From Clostridium tetanomorphum (GTDB lineage Bacteria > Bacillota > Clostridia > Clostridiales > Clostridiaceae): a DNA stretch of 64,000 nucleotides. A program made the translations under genes and the position numbers. This document shows positions 17,450 through 26,495 of this stretch, piece after piece (within the stretch, counting starts at the first letter, position 1; each line of letters starts with the position of its first letter). The stretch lies in assembly GCF_017873215.1 (NCBI RefSeq), contig NZ_JAGGKA010000004.1, positions 180,525 to 244,524 on the forward strand, read 5' to 3'. Below the pieces are notes generated by a model that was not told the origin of the DNA, did not search any database, and saw only the letters and a list, made by a program, of their open reading frames with translations.

Positions 17450-18140
17450 GTTAAACCTTAACATGGGATGTATTTAAATTATAAGAAATTAACAGGTAAT
17501 TGGTAATTTCTTATAGTTAAACCTTAACATGGGATGTATTTAAATTGTAATGATTCATGAGGGTTTTTATTTACTTAAGTGTTAAACCTTAACATGGGAT
17601 GTATTTAAATGAAACTAAGGGACTACCTGATACCAAAATAAAAGAAGTTAAACCTTAACATGGGATGTATTTAAATTAGGTATTATTAATGGCTATACTC
17701 CTATATTTAAAAGTTAAACCTTAACATGGGATGTATTTAAATTATTCAACCCAATGGACAAACCAAGGAAAATATTCGTTAAACCTTAACATGGGATGTA
17801 TTTAAATCAACGTGCATCTTTGTATAATAACAATATGCAACCTGTTAAACCTTAACATGGGATGTATTTAAATACAAAATCCTAGTTGGAAATTCTTATA
17901 TTCGGAGATGTTAAACCTTAACATGGGATGTATTTAAATTTTATATTTACCTCCTAATTTTTACTTAATCTGTGTGTTAAACCTTAACATGGGATGTATT
18001 TAAATTGTAAATCTCTGCCAGCCCTTACTCTAAAGAAAAAACGTTAAACCTTAACATGGGATGTATTTAAATGTGGGTGAAGACAAATTAAAAGATTTTA
18101 AAAGAGTGTTGAACCTTAACATAGGATATATTATTTAAAT
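17450..18140 (+). CRISPR. CRISPR array 5: 11 repeats, 10 spacers
   Basis: Repeats at 17450, 17516, 17581, 17647, 17713, 17778, 17844, 17910, 17976, 18043 and an altered last copy at 18108-18140. Spacers are 35-37 bp. Positions 4 and 16 are A and G in the first ten copies; the last has G and A. The first, newest spacer (17480-17515) is a 12+12+12 inverted repeat reaching exactly from edge to edge. Confidence 0.97.
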
Positions 18141-18276
18141 GAAATAGACAACTAACGGCAAAAATAGGAAAAGTAGATTAAATAATATGAAGTTTTTTAC
18201 ATTTATTTAATGATTTTTATTGTAGACATGTAAAGATGGCTGCGTATAGTGATAATATTTTTAGAAAGTATTAAAT
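18141..18276 (+). repeat. array-group trailer, copy 2
   Basis: Near-identical to 14433-14568 with scattered substitutions. Confidence 0.8.
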
Positions 18277-18318
18277 AAAATAGCTAATTCATGTAAATTA
18301 GGAAAAGATATATATACT

Positions 18319-18505
18319 TTAATCTTCATAAACTTTTTTTATAACAATTCCTTTTTTAAATCCACTTCGTTTAAGTTTTTTTCTTCTTTTTAAAAGCTCC
18401 TCTTCAGAATATATCAATTCAGAGGAAATTCCAAACATAATTTTAATTAAATATGTAAAATCTCTTTTTTTAGCATAATGTATATTAATTTTTAAGTTCC
18501 CAATA
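18319..18505 (-). pseudogene. internally deleted copy of the MazG-like gene at 50596-50910
   Basis: On the minus strand it reads NIHYAKKRDF, then after a gap YSEEELLKRRKKLKRSGFKK and GIVIKKVYED with stop, matching the C-terminal two-thirds of the intact gene. The central EEALEFSQDKNLEELADLME section carrying the metal-binding acids is missing, so it is dead. Confidence 0.75.
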
Positions 18506-18638
18506 ATATGTATTTAGCTGAAATAAAAAATACATATAGAGATAATGAATTAACGACAAAGATATAGGACATTACTTAAAATATCAATAGCTATTCTCTT
18601 ATATAGATATATACTTTAAAGTATGGTAATATATATTT

Positions 18639-18734
18639 GTTAACCATAATAAATGTTGTATTTAAATATACGTTAAATTAAATGATTTAACAAATATTAA
18701 TTAAAAATTAACCATAACATTTGATGTAAATTAC
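18639..18734 (+). repeat. two relict CRISPR repeats upstream of the cas genes
   Basis: 18639-18667 (GTTAACCATAATAAATG then TTGTATTTAAAT) and about 18708-18734 (ATTAACCATAACATTTGATG) both resemble the array repeat. They are probably worn copies. Confidence 0.5.
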
Positions 18735-18811
18735 AAAAAAAATTTAATAGCGTTATTATTTTAGTACAATTCAATATATAATATAATCAATACGTTAAAT
18801 TAAATGATTTA
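18668..18811 (+). promoter_or_regulatory. pair of 22-bp direct repeats before the HTH gene
   Basis: A sequence starting ATACGTTAAATTAAATGATT is present at 18668-18689 and again at 18790-18811, 122 bases apart. The second copy ends 16 bases before the start codon of the HTH gene, where a bound regulator would affect its expression. It contains the partial palindrome TTAAATTAA. Confidence 0.5.
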
Positions 18812-18827
18812 TATTAGAGGTGATTAT

Positions 18828-19031
18828 ATGACTAAATTATCTATTCAATTCAGATTGTTATATATATTAATAGATGAAAATATTCATAGTGCAAAAGATC
18901 TAGAAAGAGAGTTGGAATTAAAAAATAGCACTTTAAGGTGGTATATAAATAGCCTCATATTATCAGGGTTTCAAGTAGAATCTTTGAGAGGAAGAGGAGG
19001 GGGATATAGACTAGATAAAAAATGTGTATAA
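18828..19031 (+). CDS. small helix-turn-helix protein at the head of the cas operon
   Basis: ATG 18828 is preceded by AGAGGTGAT; upstream in-frame codons overlap the direct repeat and lack a site. 67 residues form one winged-helix domain of the DeoR/HTH_11 type: LLYILIDENIHSAKDLEREL, then LRWYINSLILSGFQVESLRG and a Gly-rich wing (GRGGGYRL). The WYL ligand domain that usually follows is absent. It probably regulates cas expression or itself through the 22-bp repeats (inference). Confidence 0.7.
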   Translation: MTKLSIQFRLLYILIDENIHSAKDLERELELKNSTLRWYINSLILSGFQVESLRGRGGGYRLDKKCV

Positions 19032-19068
19032 ATAATATTTGGAAATTGATAAAAAATGATAAATAGAG

Positions 19069-19097
19069 TTGAAAAATGTATGTAAAAATGTAATAAT
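19069..19097 (+). promoter_or_regulatory. probable promoter of cas6-cas2
   Basis: TTGAAA (19069-19074) is 17 bases from AATAAT (19092-19097), in the 117-bp gap between the HTH gene and cas6. Confidence 0.45.
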
Positions 19098-19148
19098 ATT
19101 TACAAATAAGGTTAAAAAGCGTAAAATTAGGTATGAGGAGGTGGATAC

Positions 19149-19841
19149 ATGAAAGTATTTGAAATATCTATTTCAGTATTTTTAATAAAAGACATAGATT
19201 CAAAAGATTCTTTTGAAAAAATAGCTCAATTTATTGATAGTGGATTAGCAAAAAAAACAGAATTATTGGAACTGCATAATAGCAATACATATAAGAATTA
19301 TTGTTTTTGCTCATTTTATCCAATACAACAAGATAGGGTTTACAAGTGTGGGAATATTTATACAATAAGGATAAGAACAATTGATCACAAGTTAGCGAAA
19401 TTTTTTAATGAGGAATTAGTAAATCATTATAATCAAGATATAAAAGCTTTAACATCAACTATAAGAATATTACCTAGAAAATATATAGATAAAATATATT
19501 CTATAACTCCTTTAATACTAAAAACTAATGAAGGGTATTGGAAGAATAATATTTCATTAAGCGAATTTGAAAGAAGATTAAAAGAAAATATGGTAAAAAA
19601 ATACAACTTGTTTATGAATACAAAAATAGATGAGGATTTTCAACTTTATACATCTATAGAGTTTAAGAATAAAAAACCTGTAGCAATAAACTACAAGGGA
19701 AAAACGATACTTGGGGACAAGCTAACTATACACATTAGTGATGATAGAATGGCTCAAGAGTTAGCATACATGAGCTTAGGTACAGGAGCTTTGGAGATGA
19801 ATGCAAGAGGCGCTGGGTACATGAACGCTAAATGGCTGTAA
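19149..19841 (+). CDS. cas6: Cas6 CRISPR RNA endoribonuclease
   Basis: 230 residues, normal for type I-B Cas6, which cuts the array transcript within each repeat and leaves an 8-nt 5' tag. The tandem ferredoxin-fold pattern and the C-terminal Gly-rich loop (GTGALEMNARGAGYMNAKW) identify it. A candidate catalytic His is in the N-terminal half, in IRTIDHKLAKFF; this is not proven. GAGGAGG precedes the ATG. It is the first gene of the cas operon. Confidence 0.9.
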   Translation: MKVFEISISVFLIKDIDSKDSFEKIAQFIDSGLAKKTELLELHNSNTYKNYCFCSFYPIQQDRVYKCGNIYTIRIRTIDHKLAKFFNEELVNHYNQDIKALTSTIRILPRKYIDKIYSITPLILKTNEGYWKNNISLSEFERRLKENMVKKYNLFMNTKIDEDFQLYTSIEFKNKKPVAINYKGKTILGDKLTIHISDDRMAQELAYMSLGTGALEMNARGAGYMNAKWL

Positions 19842-19857
19842 AAAAGGTGGTGAGTAT

Positions 19858-21606
19858 GTGTTAAGCCAAGCTTTAGAAGTATTTAAAAAAGAATATGAGG
19901 AAAAAGGAGATGAATTTATTCTAGGTACATATATTCCAGCAGATGGAACATATGTAGTAGTTAAACCCAATAATAATGATTTTATTATAGAAGATTCAAT
20001 AGACATAAAGTTGGACAAAAAGACTGGAACTATAGATAGAACTATAAATAATATAGATTTTATATGTTTCGCTGATTATTATAGTAAAGTAACAGATATG
20101 AATAAAGCAATTTTACCAAGTGGGGGTAAAGTAATACAAGGAAATAACTATTTATCGTTTATTATAAAAAAAGATAGTCTTACTAATGGAAAGCTTACAA
20201 TTGATATAATAGATAAATATTATAGTGTACTAGAGAACCCAAGGTTAAAATACTCTCAAAAGCCTAAAGCTTTGGAACTATATGAATTGGCAGAGAGAAA
20301 AGTTGGAGAAGTAGATAAAGATAGGTTAAACAAGATAAAGACATGGATTAAAGAAAACTTATTTGAAAAATTCAAAGAACTTAATGGTAAGGATTATCTA
20401 AAGATATTTTTTTATTATCCAGCAGAAGATTATAAAAAAGAAAGTGAAAGATACTTTATTCCTAACATATACAATAGTAATGATTATAACGGAAAATCAG
20501 ACAATATCATATATGGGTTGCCCAATGATAATATGGGGTTAAATTCAAAAAAGCCTTATTTAGAGAACAAAACTCGAAAAGTTTCTGTGCCATATCTTAT
20601 TGACCAGGAAGAGGTTATGTGTCAAAAGAAGTTTTTTGATTATCTCATGAACCAAGCGTCTTCTGGAAAAGTTAATATTTATATAGGAAATGAAATTAAT
20701 CCCTTAAATAATAAGGAATCTTTAGATAAAGAGTTTAATGGTATCTTCTTAAGATTAAAAAAAGGTAAAGAGGTAGAAATTCAAGATTATGATATAGTTT
20801 GCAATTATAATCCAAATTTAAAAAAAGTGTTTGAATATGAAAATATAATTGGAGTAGATTATGAGAAGTTAAATGCGAAGTATGGACTAATTAAAACATT
20901 AAAGGGAATGCATGAAACTATTAATGAAGTTATGTTTAGTAAATTTTTAAGCTCTAATTATTTTACTGAACCAGGTGATATATCAATAAATGATGGCACT
21001 TTAAAATCTAATTTGTTAATATGTAGAACAGCATTATTTAATTGGTTTTATAAAGGAAACTATAAAAACATATGGAAGTTACTTAATAAAGTATCGTTGA
21101 GTTTGGTTAAAGGATCTATTGAAAACGGTTACTTTACAAAAGCTACTGATCAATTCAATTTAAGACTATCTTTAAAGGAGTATTTTGAAGGAGGGGAAGA
21201 AATGGCAGATGTTATATTTGAGGTAAAAAATAACTTAAGAAATAAAATTTCTCAGAAAGACACCAGTTTTATAGAAAATGATAGGGAATATTTTTTTGCA
21301 GTAGGACAATTGGTAAGTTTCTTTATATCTAGAAGTAAAGGAAAGAAAAAACCGCTTTCACTTGCAAATCCATTTGTTAATGCTAAAAAAGACCAAGTTA
21401 TAAAAGAAAAGTTGAAGGCGCTATATAAAAAATATAATTATGATATAGAAAGTTATAATTTTAAATTTAAAGGATTATATGCCATGATTATGTCCTATGA
21501 AGTGGATGGCAAAATTGATGAAGATATGATTATTGCGGGATATTTGCACAGTAACTTATTATATGAAAAGGAACAAGAGAATAAGGAGGTAGAAATTAAT
21601 GAATAA
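19858..21606 (+). CDS. cas8b: Cas8b large subunit of the type I-B Cascade complex
   Basis: 582 residues starting at GTG 19858, after AAGGTGG. Large-subunit genes are poorly conserved. The assignment rests on position between cas6 and cas7, on length, and on the Csh1-like start (LSQALEVFKKEYEEKGDEF). The protein recognises the PAM and helps recruit Cas3 to target DNA. It ends 8 bases inside cas7, so the two are translationally coupled. Confidence 0.85.
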   Translation: MLSQALEVFKKEYEEKGDEFILGTYIPADGTYVVVKPNNNDFIIEDSIDIKLDKKTGTIDRTINNIDFICFADYYSKVTDMNKAILPSGGKVIQGNNYLSFIIKKDSLTNGKLTIDIIDKYYSVLENPRLKYSQKPKALELYELAERKVGEVDKDRLNKIKTWIKENLFEKFKELNGKDYLKIFFYYPAEDYKKESERYFIPNIYNSNDYNGKSDNIIYGLPNDNMGLNSKKPYLENKTRKVSVPYLIDQEEVMCQKKFFDYLMNQASSGKVNIYIGNEINPLNNKESLDKEFNGIFLRLKKGKEVEIQDYDIVCNYNPNLKKVFEYENIIGVDYEKLNAKYGLIKTLKGMHETINEVMFSKFLSSNYFTEPGDISINDGTLKSNLLICRTALFNWFYKGNYKNIWKLLNKVSLSLVKGSIENGYFTKATDQFNLRLSLKEYFEGGEEMADVIFEVKNNLRNKISQKDTSFIENDREYFFAVGQLVSFFISRSKGKKKPLSLANPFVNAKKDQVIKEKLKALYKKYNYDIESYNFKFKGLYAMIMSYEVDGKIDEDMIIAGYLHSNLLYEKEQENKEVEINE

Positions 21607-22552
21607 AAGAATTTATGGAATTATTGGAATAGTATCAATTATGTCTAATTGGAATGCAGACTTTACAGGATATCCTAAAACTATATCCACTGGAGAGATT
21701 TTTGGAAGTGATAAAGCTTTAAAATATCCTATAAAAAAAATGTGGAGTAATGAAGGAGAAAAAGTTTTATATATAAAATCTATGAAGCTATCAGAGGGCA
21801 AAAATGGAGCAGTAGATTTAGTACCAAGATCTTTAAAAGAAAGATATGAATGTCTTTTTAATGAAACTGATTTAAAAAAATCTAAAGACAGTAAAAAACT
21901 ATTAACTAATTTATTTTCAGCTATAGATGTTAAGAATTTTGGAGCTACATTTGCAGAAGAAGGTAACAACATATCAATTACAGGAGCAGTTCAAATAGGA
22001 CAAGGCTTTAATAAATATGAGGATTCCTATGCTGAAGAACAGCAAATACTATCCCCATTTAGAGATGCTTCAGATAAAGGTAAGGAAAAAGAGAGTCAGG
22101 AGGAAGCTAAAAATTCCACATTAGGTACTAAAATAGTAAGTAATGAGGCTCATTATTTTTATCCATTTACAATTAATCCTTCAGCATACAATGAATTTGT
22201 AGATCTTGGTGTAACAGATGGATACACTGAAGAGGATTATAAAAAATTTAAAGAAGCAGCATTGAGTTCTGCAACCTCTTTTGCTACTAATGCAAAGGTT
22301 GGATGTGAAAATGAGTTTGCATTATTTGTTGAAACTAAAAGCAATACATATCTTCCAACTCTTTCGGAATATGTAAGATTTGAAAAAGGTGATGATAAAA
22401 ATATTATAACTTTAAGTTGTGGAGATTTATTGAATTCTTTAAAAGATAGTATAGTATCAGTAGAAATCTACTATAATCCATATACTACAATAATTAATGA
22501 GGAGATAGAAGGAGTTAAGAAATATAATATATTTACAAAGCAAGAGGTGTAA
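21599..22552 (+). CDS. cas7: Cas7 backbone subunit (Csh2-like)
   Basis: 317 residues. The opening RIYGIIGIVSIMSNWNADFTGYP is the RRM-like first strand of I-B Cas7 proteins, and the central NFGATFAEEGNNISITGAVQ also matches Csh2. Several copies form the filament that holds the crRNA. AGGAGG lies in the end of cas8b. Confidence 0.93.
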   Translation: MNKRIYGIIGIVSIMSNWNADFTGYPKTISTGEIFGSDKALKYPIKKMWSNEGEKVLYIKSMKLSEGKNGAVDLVPRSLKERYECLFNETDLKKSKDSKKLLTNLFSAIDVKNFGATFAEEGNNISITGAVQIGQGFNKYEDSYAEEQQILSPFRDASDKGKEKESQEEAKNSTLGTKIVSNEAHYFYPFTINPSAYNEFVDLGVTDGYTEEDYKKFKEAALSSATSFATNAKVGCENEFALFVETKSNTYLPTLSEYVRFEKGDDKNIITLSCGDLLNSLKDSIVSVEIYYNPYTTIINEEIEGVKKYNIFTKQEV

Positions 22553-22555
22553 AAT

Positions 22556-23344
22556 ATGGAGGTTATAAAGTTTACTTTAGAGGGGAGATTTGGCTTTTTT
22601 AAGAAACCAGATGTTAATACTTATCTGTATTTTACCTATGGAAATATTCATAAAGTAGCTCTCCTAGGGATATTTGGAGCAATTTTAGGCTATAAGGGAT
22701 ATAATCAAATGAGTTTTGATAAAAAATATAAAAAAGATTTTAAAGGTTTACTCGAAAGCAATGAAAGATGTTATCCTGAATTTTATGAAAAGCTGAATCA
22801 TTTAAAGATAGGAATTATTCCTAAAGAGGTTAGCATAAATAAAAAGGTACAAGTTTTTAATAATTCTGTAGGATATGCATCTAAGGAACAAGGTGGAAAC
22901 TTGATTGTAAAAGAGCAATGGTTAGAAAATCCAAGTTGGGATATTTATATAGCTATAGAAGATGAAGAAAGTAGAAAGCTTGCTAAAGCACTGATGGATA
23001 GAAGTTTTGTATATATCCCTTATTTGGGTAAAAATGATCATTTAGCAGATATAAAAAATGTTGAGCTAATATCAGATGTTAAAGAAGCAAATTCATTAAG
23101 TACTATTGATAGTTTGTTTATAAAGGATGATTTTCAAATAGTTGAAAACAATGATCTTGATGAATTTGATGAGGTAGAAGAAGATATTTCAATATTTAAA
23201 TATGAAGAAAAGTTACCTGCTTCTTTAGATGAAATAACAAATAAATATGAGTTAAAAAGTTTCATATATACAAATGCAAGTTTGATGAAAACAGGAAATA
23301 CTGTTGCTTATAGTGTATGTGGTAAAAATATAGTGTTTGTATAA
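22556..23344 (+). CDS. cas5: Cas5 subunit (Cas5h type)
   Basis: 262 residues with EVIKFTLEGRFGFFKKPD at the N-terminus, the RAMP strand typical of Cas5, followed by YGNIHKVALLGIFGAILG. It binds the 5' tag of the crRNA and joins Cas7 to Cas8b. It begins 3 bases after cas7 ends. Confidence 0.92.
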   Translation: MEVIKFTLEGRFGFFKKPDVNTYLYFTYGNIHKVALLGIFGAILGYKGYNQMSFDKKYKKDFKGLLESNERCYPEFYEKLNHLKIGIIPKEVSINKKVQVFNNSVGYASKEQGGNLIVKEQWLENPSWDIYIAIEDEESRKLAKALMDRSFVYIPYLGKNDHLADIKNVELISDVKEANSLSTIDSLFIKDDFQIVENNDLDEFDEVEEDISIFKYEEKLPASLDEITNKYELKSFIYTNASLMKTGNTVAYSVCGKNIVFV

Positions 23345-23374
23345 TTTAAGAACAGTTCTAAATTTAAAACAGAG

Positions 23375-23413
23375 TTAATTAAAAGAGGAGGTTCTTATGC
23401 CTCCTTTAATTAA
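23375..23413 (+). promoter_or_regulatory. strong intercistronic hairpin between cas5 and cas3
   Basis: TTAATTAAAAGAGGAGG (23375-23391) pairs with CCTCCTTTAATTAA (23400-23413) over about 14 bp with an 8-base loop. No T run follows, so it is not a simple terminator. It could stabilise the upstream Cascade mRNA or mask a spurious AGGAGG. The ribosome site used by cas3 lies just beyond, at 23418-23423. Confidence 0.6.
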
Positions 23414-23430
23414 TTTAAAAGGAGATTTTT

Positions 23431-25983
23431 ATGTATTTTGATTATTGTAGAGAAATTAATATTTGTGATTATATAAACAATAAATATTCAATATATGCTC
23501 ATACAAAAGAAACAAAGAATGAAAAGTTACAGGATCATATAAACCTTTGTATAAAATACTTTTTTAAAATTATTAATGAAAAACATTTAAATGAAGTTTT
23601 TGAGAAATTGGAATTGGAGTTTTTAAATAACTTTTCATTAGAAGGAAGAAAACTATTTAGGGAAATGATTTTAAATACAATTACATTACATGATATTGGT
23701 AAGGTAAATCCTTATTTTCAAAAAAGTAGATTAAATAATGATTTAAATATAAAAGAAGCTGAAAAATATAATAACTCTCATCATTCAATATTATCTTCTA
23801 TTGTTTATATTGATATATATTTCCCAAAGATTAAAACATTTGAATCAAAAGAAAAGTATTTGCTACTAGATTTTATGATGATGAATGCATATATAATATC
23901 AAGACATCATGGAAATTTAATTTCTTGGCATGACTTTAAGGAAAAATTTTCATTAGACGGTGAAGGAGAAAAGCTAATTGATAAAGATGGTCAGCGTGTA
24001 TTGTTTGAAAAAACCCTAAATAAAAAAATAGATATTAAGATAAAAACCATAAACAAGATATTTGAGATTATAGAAGAAAAATGCATTGAAAGATATAAGC
24101 AAGAACAGCTGATTTATAGATATATCTATGAAAGATTGATGCTATCTATATTGGTAGCTTGTGATTTTTACTCAACATCAGAATTTATGGAAGATGTGGA
24201 GATAAATGATATAGGAATTATCAATGATATTGATGAATTTTATGATGTGTTTAAAGAAGGGCAAATATATAAGTTAATACGAAAATATGAGGAAAAAGAA
24301 TATGGAGGAAATAAAGATTTTTCTCATATAAAAGATATAAATATATTAAGAAATGAAATGTTTTTAGATGCGGAAACAACACTTGAGAAAAATCTAGAAT
24401 CTAATATATTTTACTTGGAGGCTCCAACAGGTAGTGGTAAAAGTAATGTTGCTACAAATTTAAGCTTTAAATTATTACAAGAGGATAAGACCAAAAACAA
24501 AATATTTTATGTATATCCATTCAATACATTAGTAGAACAAAATATAAATACTTTAGAGAAAGTATTTGAAAAAGAGGACAATATACTCAATAAGATTGCT
24601 GTAATCAACTCAATTGAACCTATTAAAGTTGATAAGGAAATTAGTAAAAATGAGGATATGAATTTAGAATACTACAAAAAAGCCTTACTTAATAGAGAAT
24701 TTTTAAATTATCCTATGATACTTACAACTCATGTTACTATTTTTAAATATTTATTTGGAACAGCTAAGGAGGAACTTTTTCAACTTCATCAACTAGCAAA
24801 TAGTGTAGTTGTATTGGATGAAATCCAAAGCTATAAAAATTTAATATGGGGAGAGATAATAACATTTTTAAGCTGTTATGCAAAGCTTTTAAATATAAAA
24901 ATTATAATAATGTCTGCTACATTACCAAATTTAGATAAGTTATCTATTTCAAAGGCTGATACTATTAAATTAATCCAAAATAGAGAAAAATATTTTGAAA
25001 ATCCTATTTTCAAGAATAGAGTGAAGGTGGATTACTCCTTATTAGAGAGTGAAAATATAACAGATGATTTGTATGAACATGTAAAAAAGCAAAGTTATAG
25101 TGATAAAAAAATTCTTCTTGAATTTATAAGTAAAAATTCAGCGTATAATTTTTATAATAAATTAAAAGAAGATGAAGAAATATTCTGCGATGTAGAGCTT
25201 ATGAGTGGTGATGATAATATAGGAGAGAGAGATAGAATTATAAAAAAAGTAAAATCAATAAATTCTATAATATTAGTTGCAACACAGGTTGTAGAAGCTG
25301 GTGTTGATATAGATATGGACATAGGATACAAGAACATATCTATGTTAGATAGTGAAGAGCAATTCCTTGGAAGAATAAATAGATCCTGTAAAAAGGATGA
25401 ATGTACAGTTTACTTTTTTAAGGTAGATGATGCTGAAAACATTTATAAGGGTGATATACGAAGAAATAAGGATATAACACTAGAAAATGAAAGTATACGA
25501 GAAGTTTTAAAAGAAAAGAATTTTAATAAATTTTATGATTTAGTTATTGAGAGATTACAAAATATAACAAATGGATTTAATGAATTAAATATAGAGAATT
25601 TTTTTTATAAGGATGTTAAAGAGTTAGAATTTAAAAAAGTAGAAGACAGGTTAAGATTAATTTCTCAGCAGGAAAGCAAAATATCAGTTTATTTAAGTAG
25701 CAATATTATAGTAAAAGGTGAGGAACTTAATGGGGAGAATTTGTGGTATGAGTATAGAAAATTATTAATTGATAAAAAAATGGATTATTCTAAAAGAAGA
25801 GTTAAGCTATCTGAAATTAGATCGAAGATGAATAATTTTATATATGAAATTAAATGGAGCTATGATTTTCCTTATAATGATAGGCTAGGAGATTTATATT
25901 TCATAGAGGATGGATATAAATATTTCAAAGAAGGTAAGCTGGATAAAGAAAAATTTATAACTGGTATAGGAGATTTTATATAA
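23431..25983 (+). CDS. cas3: Cas3 nuclease-helicase
   Basis: 850 residues, HD nuclease followed by superfamily 2 helicase. HD residues: HDIGK (His87-Asp88), SHHSI and ISRHHGN. Helicase: Walker A APTGSGKS (331-338), DEIQ box (463-466), SAT (495-497), ATQVVEAGVDIDMD and QFLGRINRSC. All catalytic motifs look intact, so target unwinding and degradation should work. AAAGGAG precedes the ATG; it overlaps cas4 by one base. Confidence 0.96.
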   Translation: MYFDYCREINICDYINNKYSIYAHTKETKNEKLQDHINLCIKYFFKIINEKHLNEVFEKLELEFLNNFSLEGRKLFREMILNTITLHDIGKVNPYFQKSRLNNDLNIKEAEKYNNSHHSILSSIVYIDIYFPKIKTFESKEKYLLLDFMMMNAYIISRHHGNLISWHDFKEKFSLDGEGEKLIDKDGQRVLFEKTLNKKIDIKIKTINKIFEIIEEKCIERYKQEQLIYRYIYERLMLSILVACDFYSTSEFMEDVEINDIGIINDIDEFYDVFKEGQIYKLIRKYEEKEYGGNKDFSHIKDINILRNEMFLDAETTLEKNLESNIFYLEAPTGSGKSNVATNLSFKLLQEDKTKNKIFYVYPFNTLVEQNINTLEKVFEKEDNILNKIAVINSIEPIKVDKEISKNEDMNLEYYKKALLNREFLNYPMILTTHVTIFKYLFGTAKEELFQLHQLANSVVVLDEIQSYKNLIWGEIITFLSCYAKLLNIKIIIMSATLPNLDKLSISKADTIKLIQNREKYFENPIFKNRVKVDYSLLESENITDDLYEHVKKQSYSDKKILLEFISKNSAYNFYNKLKEDEEIFCDVELMSGDDNIGERDRIIKKVKSINSIILVATQVVEAGVDIDMDIGYKNISMLDSEEQFLGRINRSCKKDECTVYFFKVDDAENIYKGDIRRNKDITLENESIREVLKEKNFNKFYDLVIERLQNITNGFNELNIENFFYKDVKELEFKKVEDRLRLISQQESKISVYLSSNIIVKGEELNGENLWYEYRKLLIDKKMDYSKRRVKLSEIRSKMNNFIYEIKWSYDFPYNDRLGDLYFIEDGYKYFKEGKLDKEKFITGIGDFI

Positions 25984-26477
25984 TGAGAGTTAATGGAACT
26001 TTAATAAACTACTATTTTCATTGTAAAAGACAGTGTTATCTTCATGGAAATAGACTTAATCTTGAAGATAATAGTGAAAATGTAAAGATAGGAAAGGCAA
26101 TACATGAAGAGAAAGAATCTAAAAGTAAAAATAGTGAAATTGCAATAGATAATATAAAGATTGACAAGCTTACAAGTGAATACCTAGTAGAAATTAAAAA
26201 ATCAGATGCAGATGTGGAAGCTTCTAAGTGGCAATTGTTATACTATTTAAAAGTTTTAAAAGACAAAGGGATAGATAGAAAAGGCAAATTAGAATTTGTT
26301 GAGAAAAATAAAGGAAACAATAAAATTTTATATTTTGAGCTTAATGAAGAATTGTTGCAGGAATTAGATAAATATGTACATGAAATAGATGAGTTAATCC
26401 AAAGTGATAAGATTCCTCCAGTTTTAAATGTTGCAAAATGTAAAAAATGTGCATATTACGAATATTGCTATATATAG
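25983..26477 (+). CDS. cas4: Cas4 iron-sulfur exonuclease for spacer selection
   Basis: 164 residues, of the short Cas4 type. The four-cysteine cluster is visible: Cys14 (with Cys18 nearby) at the N-terminus and Cys153, Cys156 and Cys162 at the C-terminus. The RecB-like nuclease core has GKAIHEE and VEIKKSD, which holds the Glu-x-Lys pair, then QLLYYL. Cas4 trims prespacers and checks the PAM together with Cas1-Cas2. It shares the TAATG junction with cas3. Confidence 0.9.
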   Translation: MRVNGTLINYYFHCKRQCYLHGNRLNLEDNSENVKIGKAIHEEKESKSKNSEIAIDNIKIDKLTSEYLVEIKKSDADVEASKWQLLYYLKVLKDKGIDRKGKLEFVEKNKGNNKILYFELNEELLQELDKYVHEIDELIQSDKIPPVLNVAKCKKCAYYEYCYI

Positions 26478-26495
26478 AGAGGTGAACAAATATAA

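Noticed and set aside
18804..18827. Earlier start (MIYIRGDY) for the HTH gene
   Set aside because: It lies within the 22-bp direct repeat and lacks a ribosome site, whereas ATG 18828 has AGAGGTGAT upstream.
21613..21972. Minus-strand frame of 119 codons inside cas7
   Set aside because: Antisense to a clear Cas7 N-terminus; no start signals.
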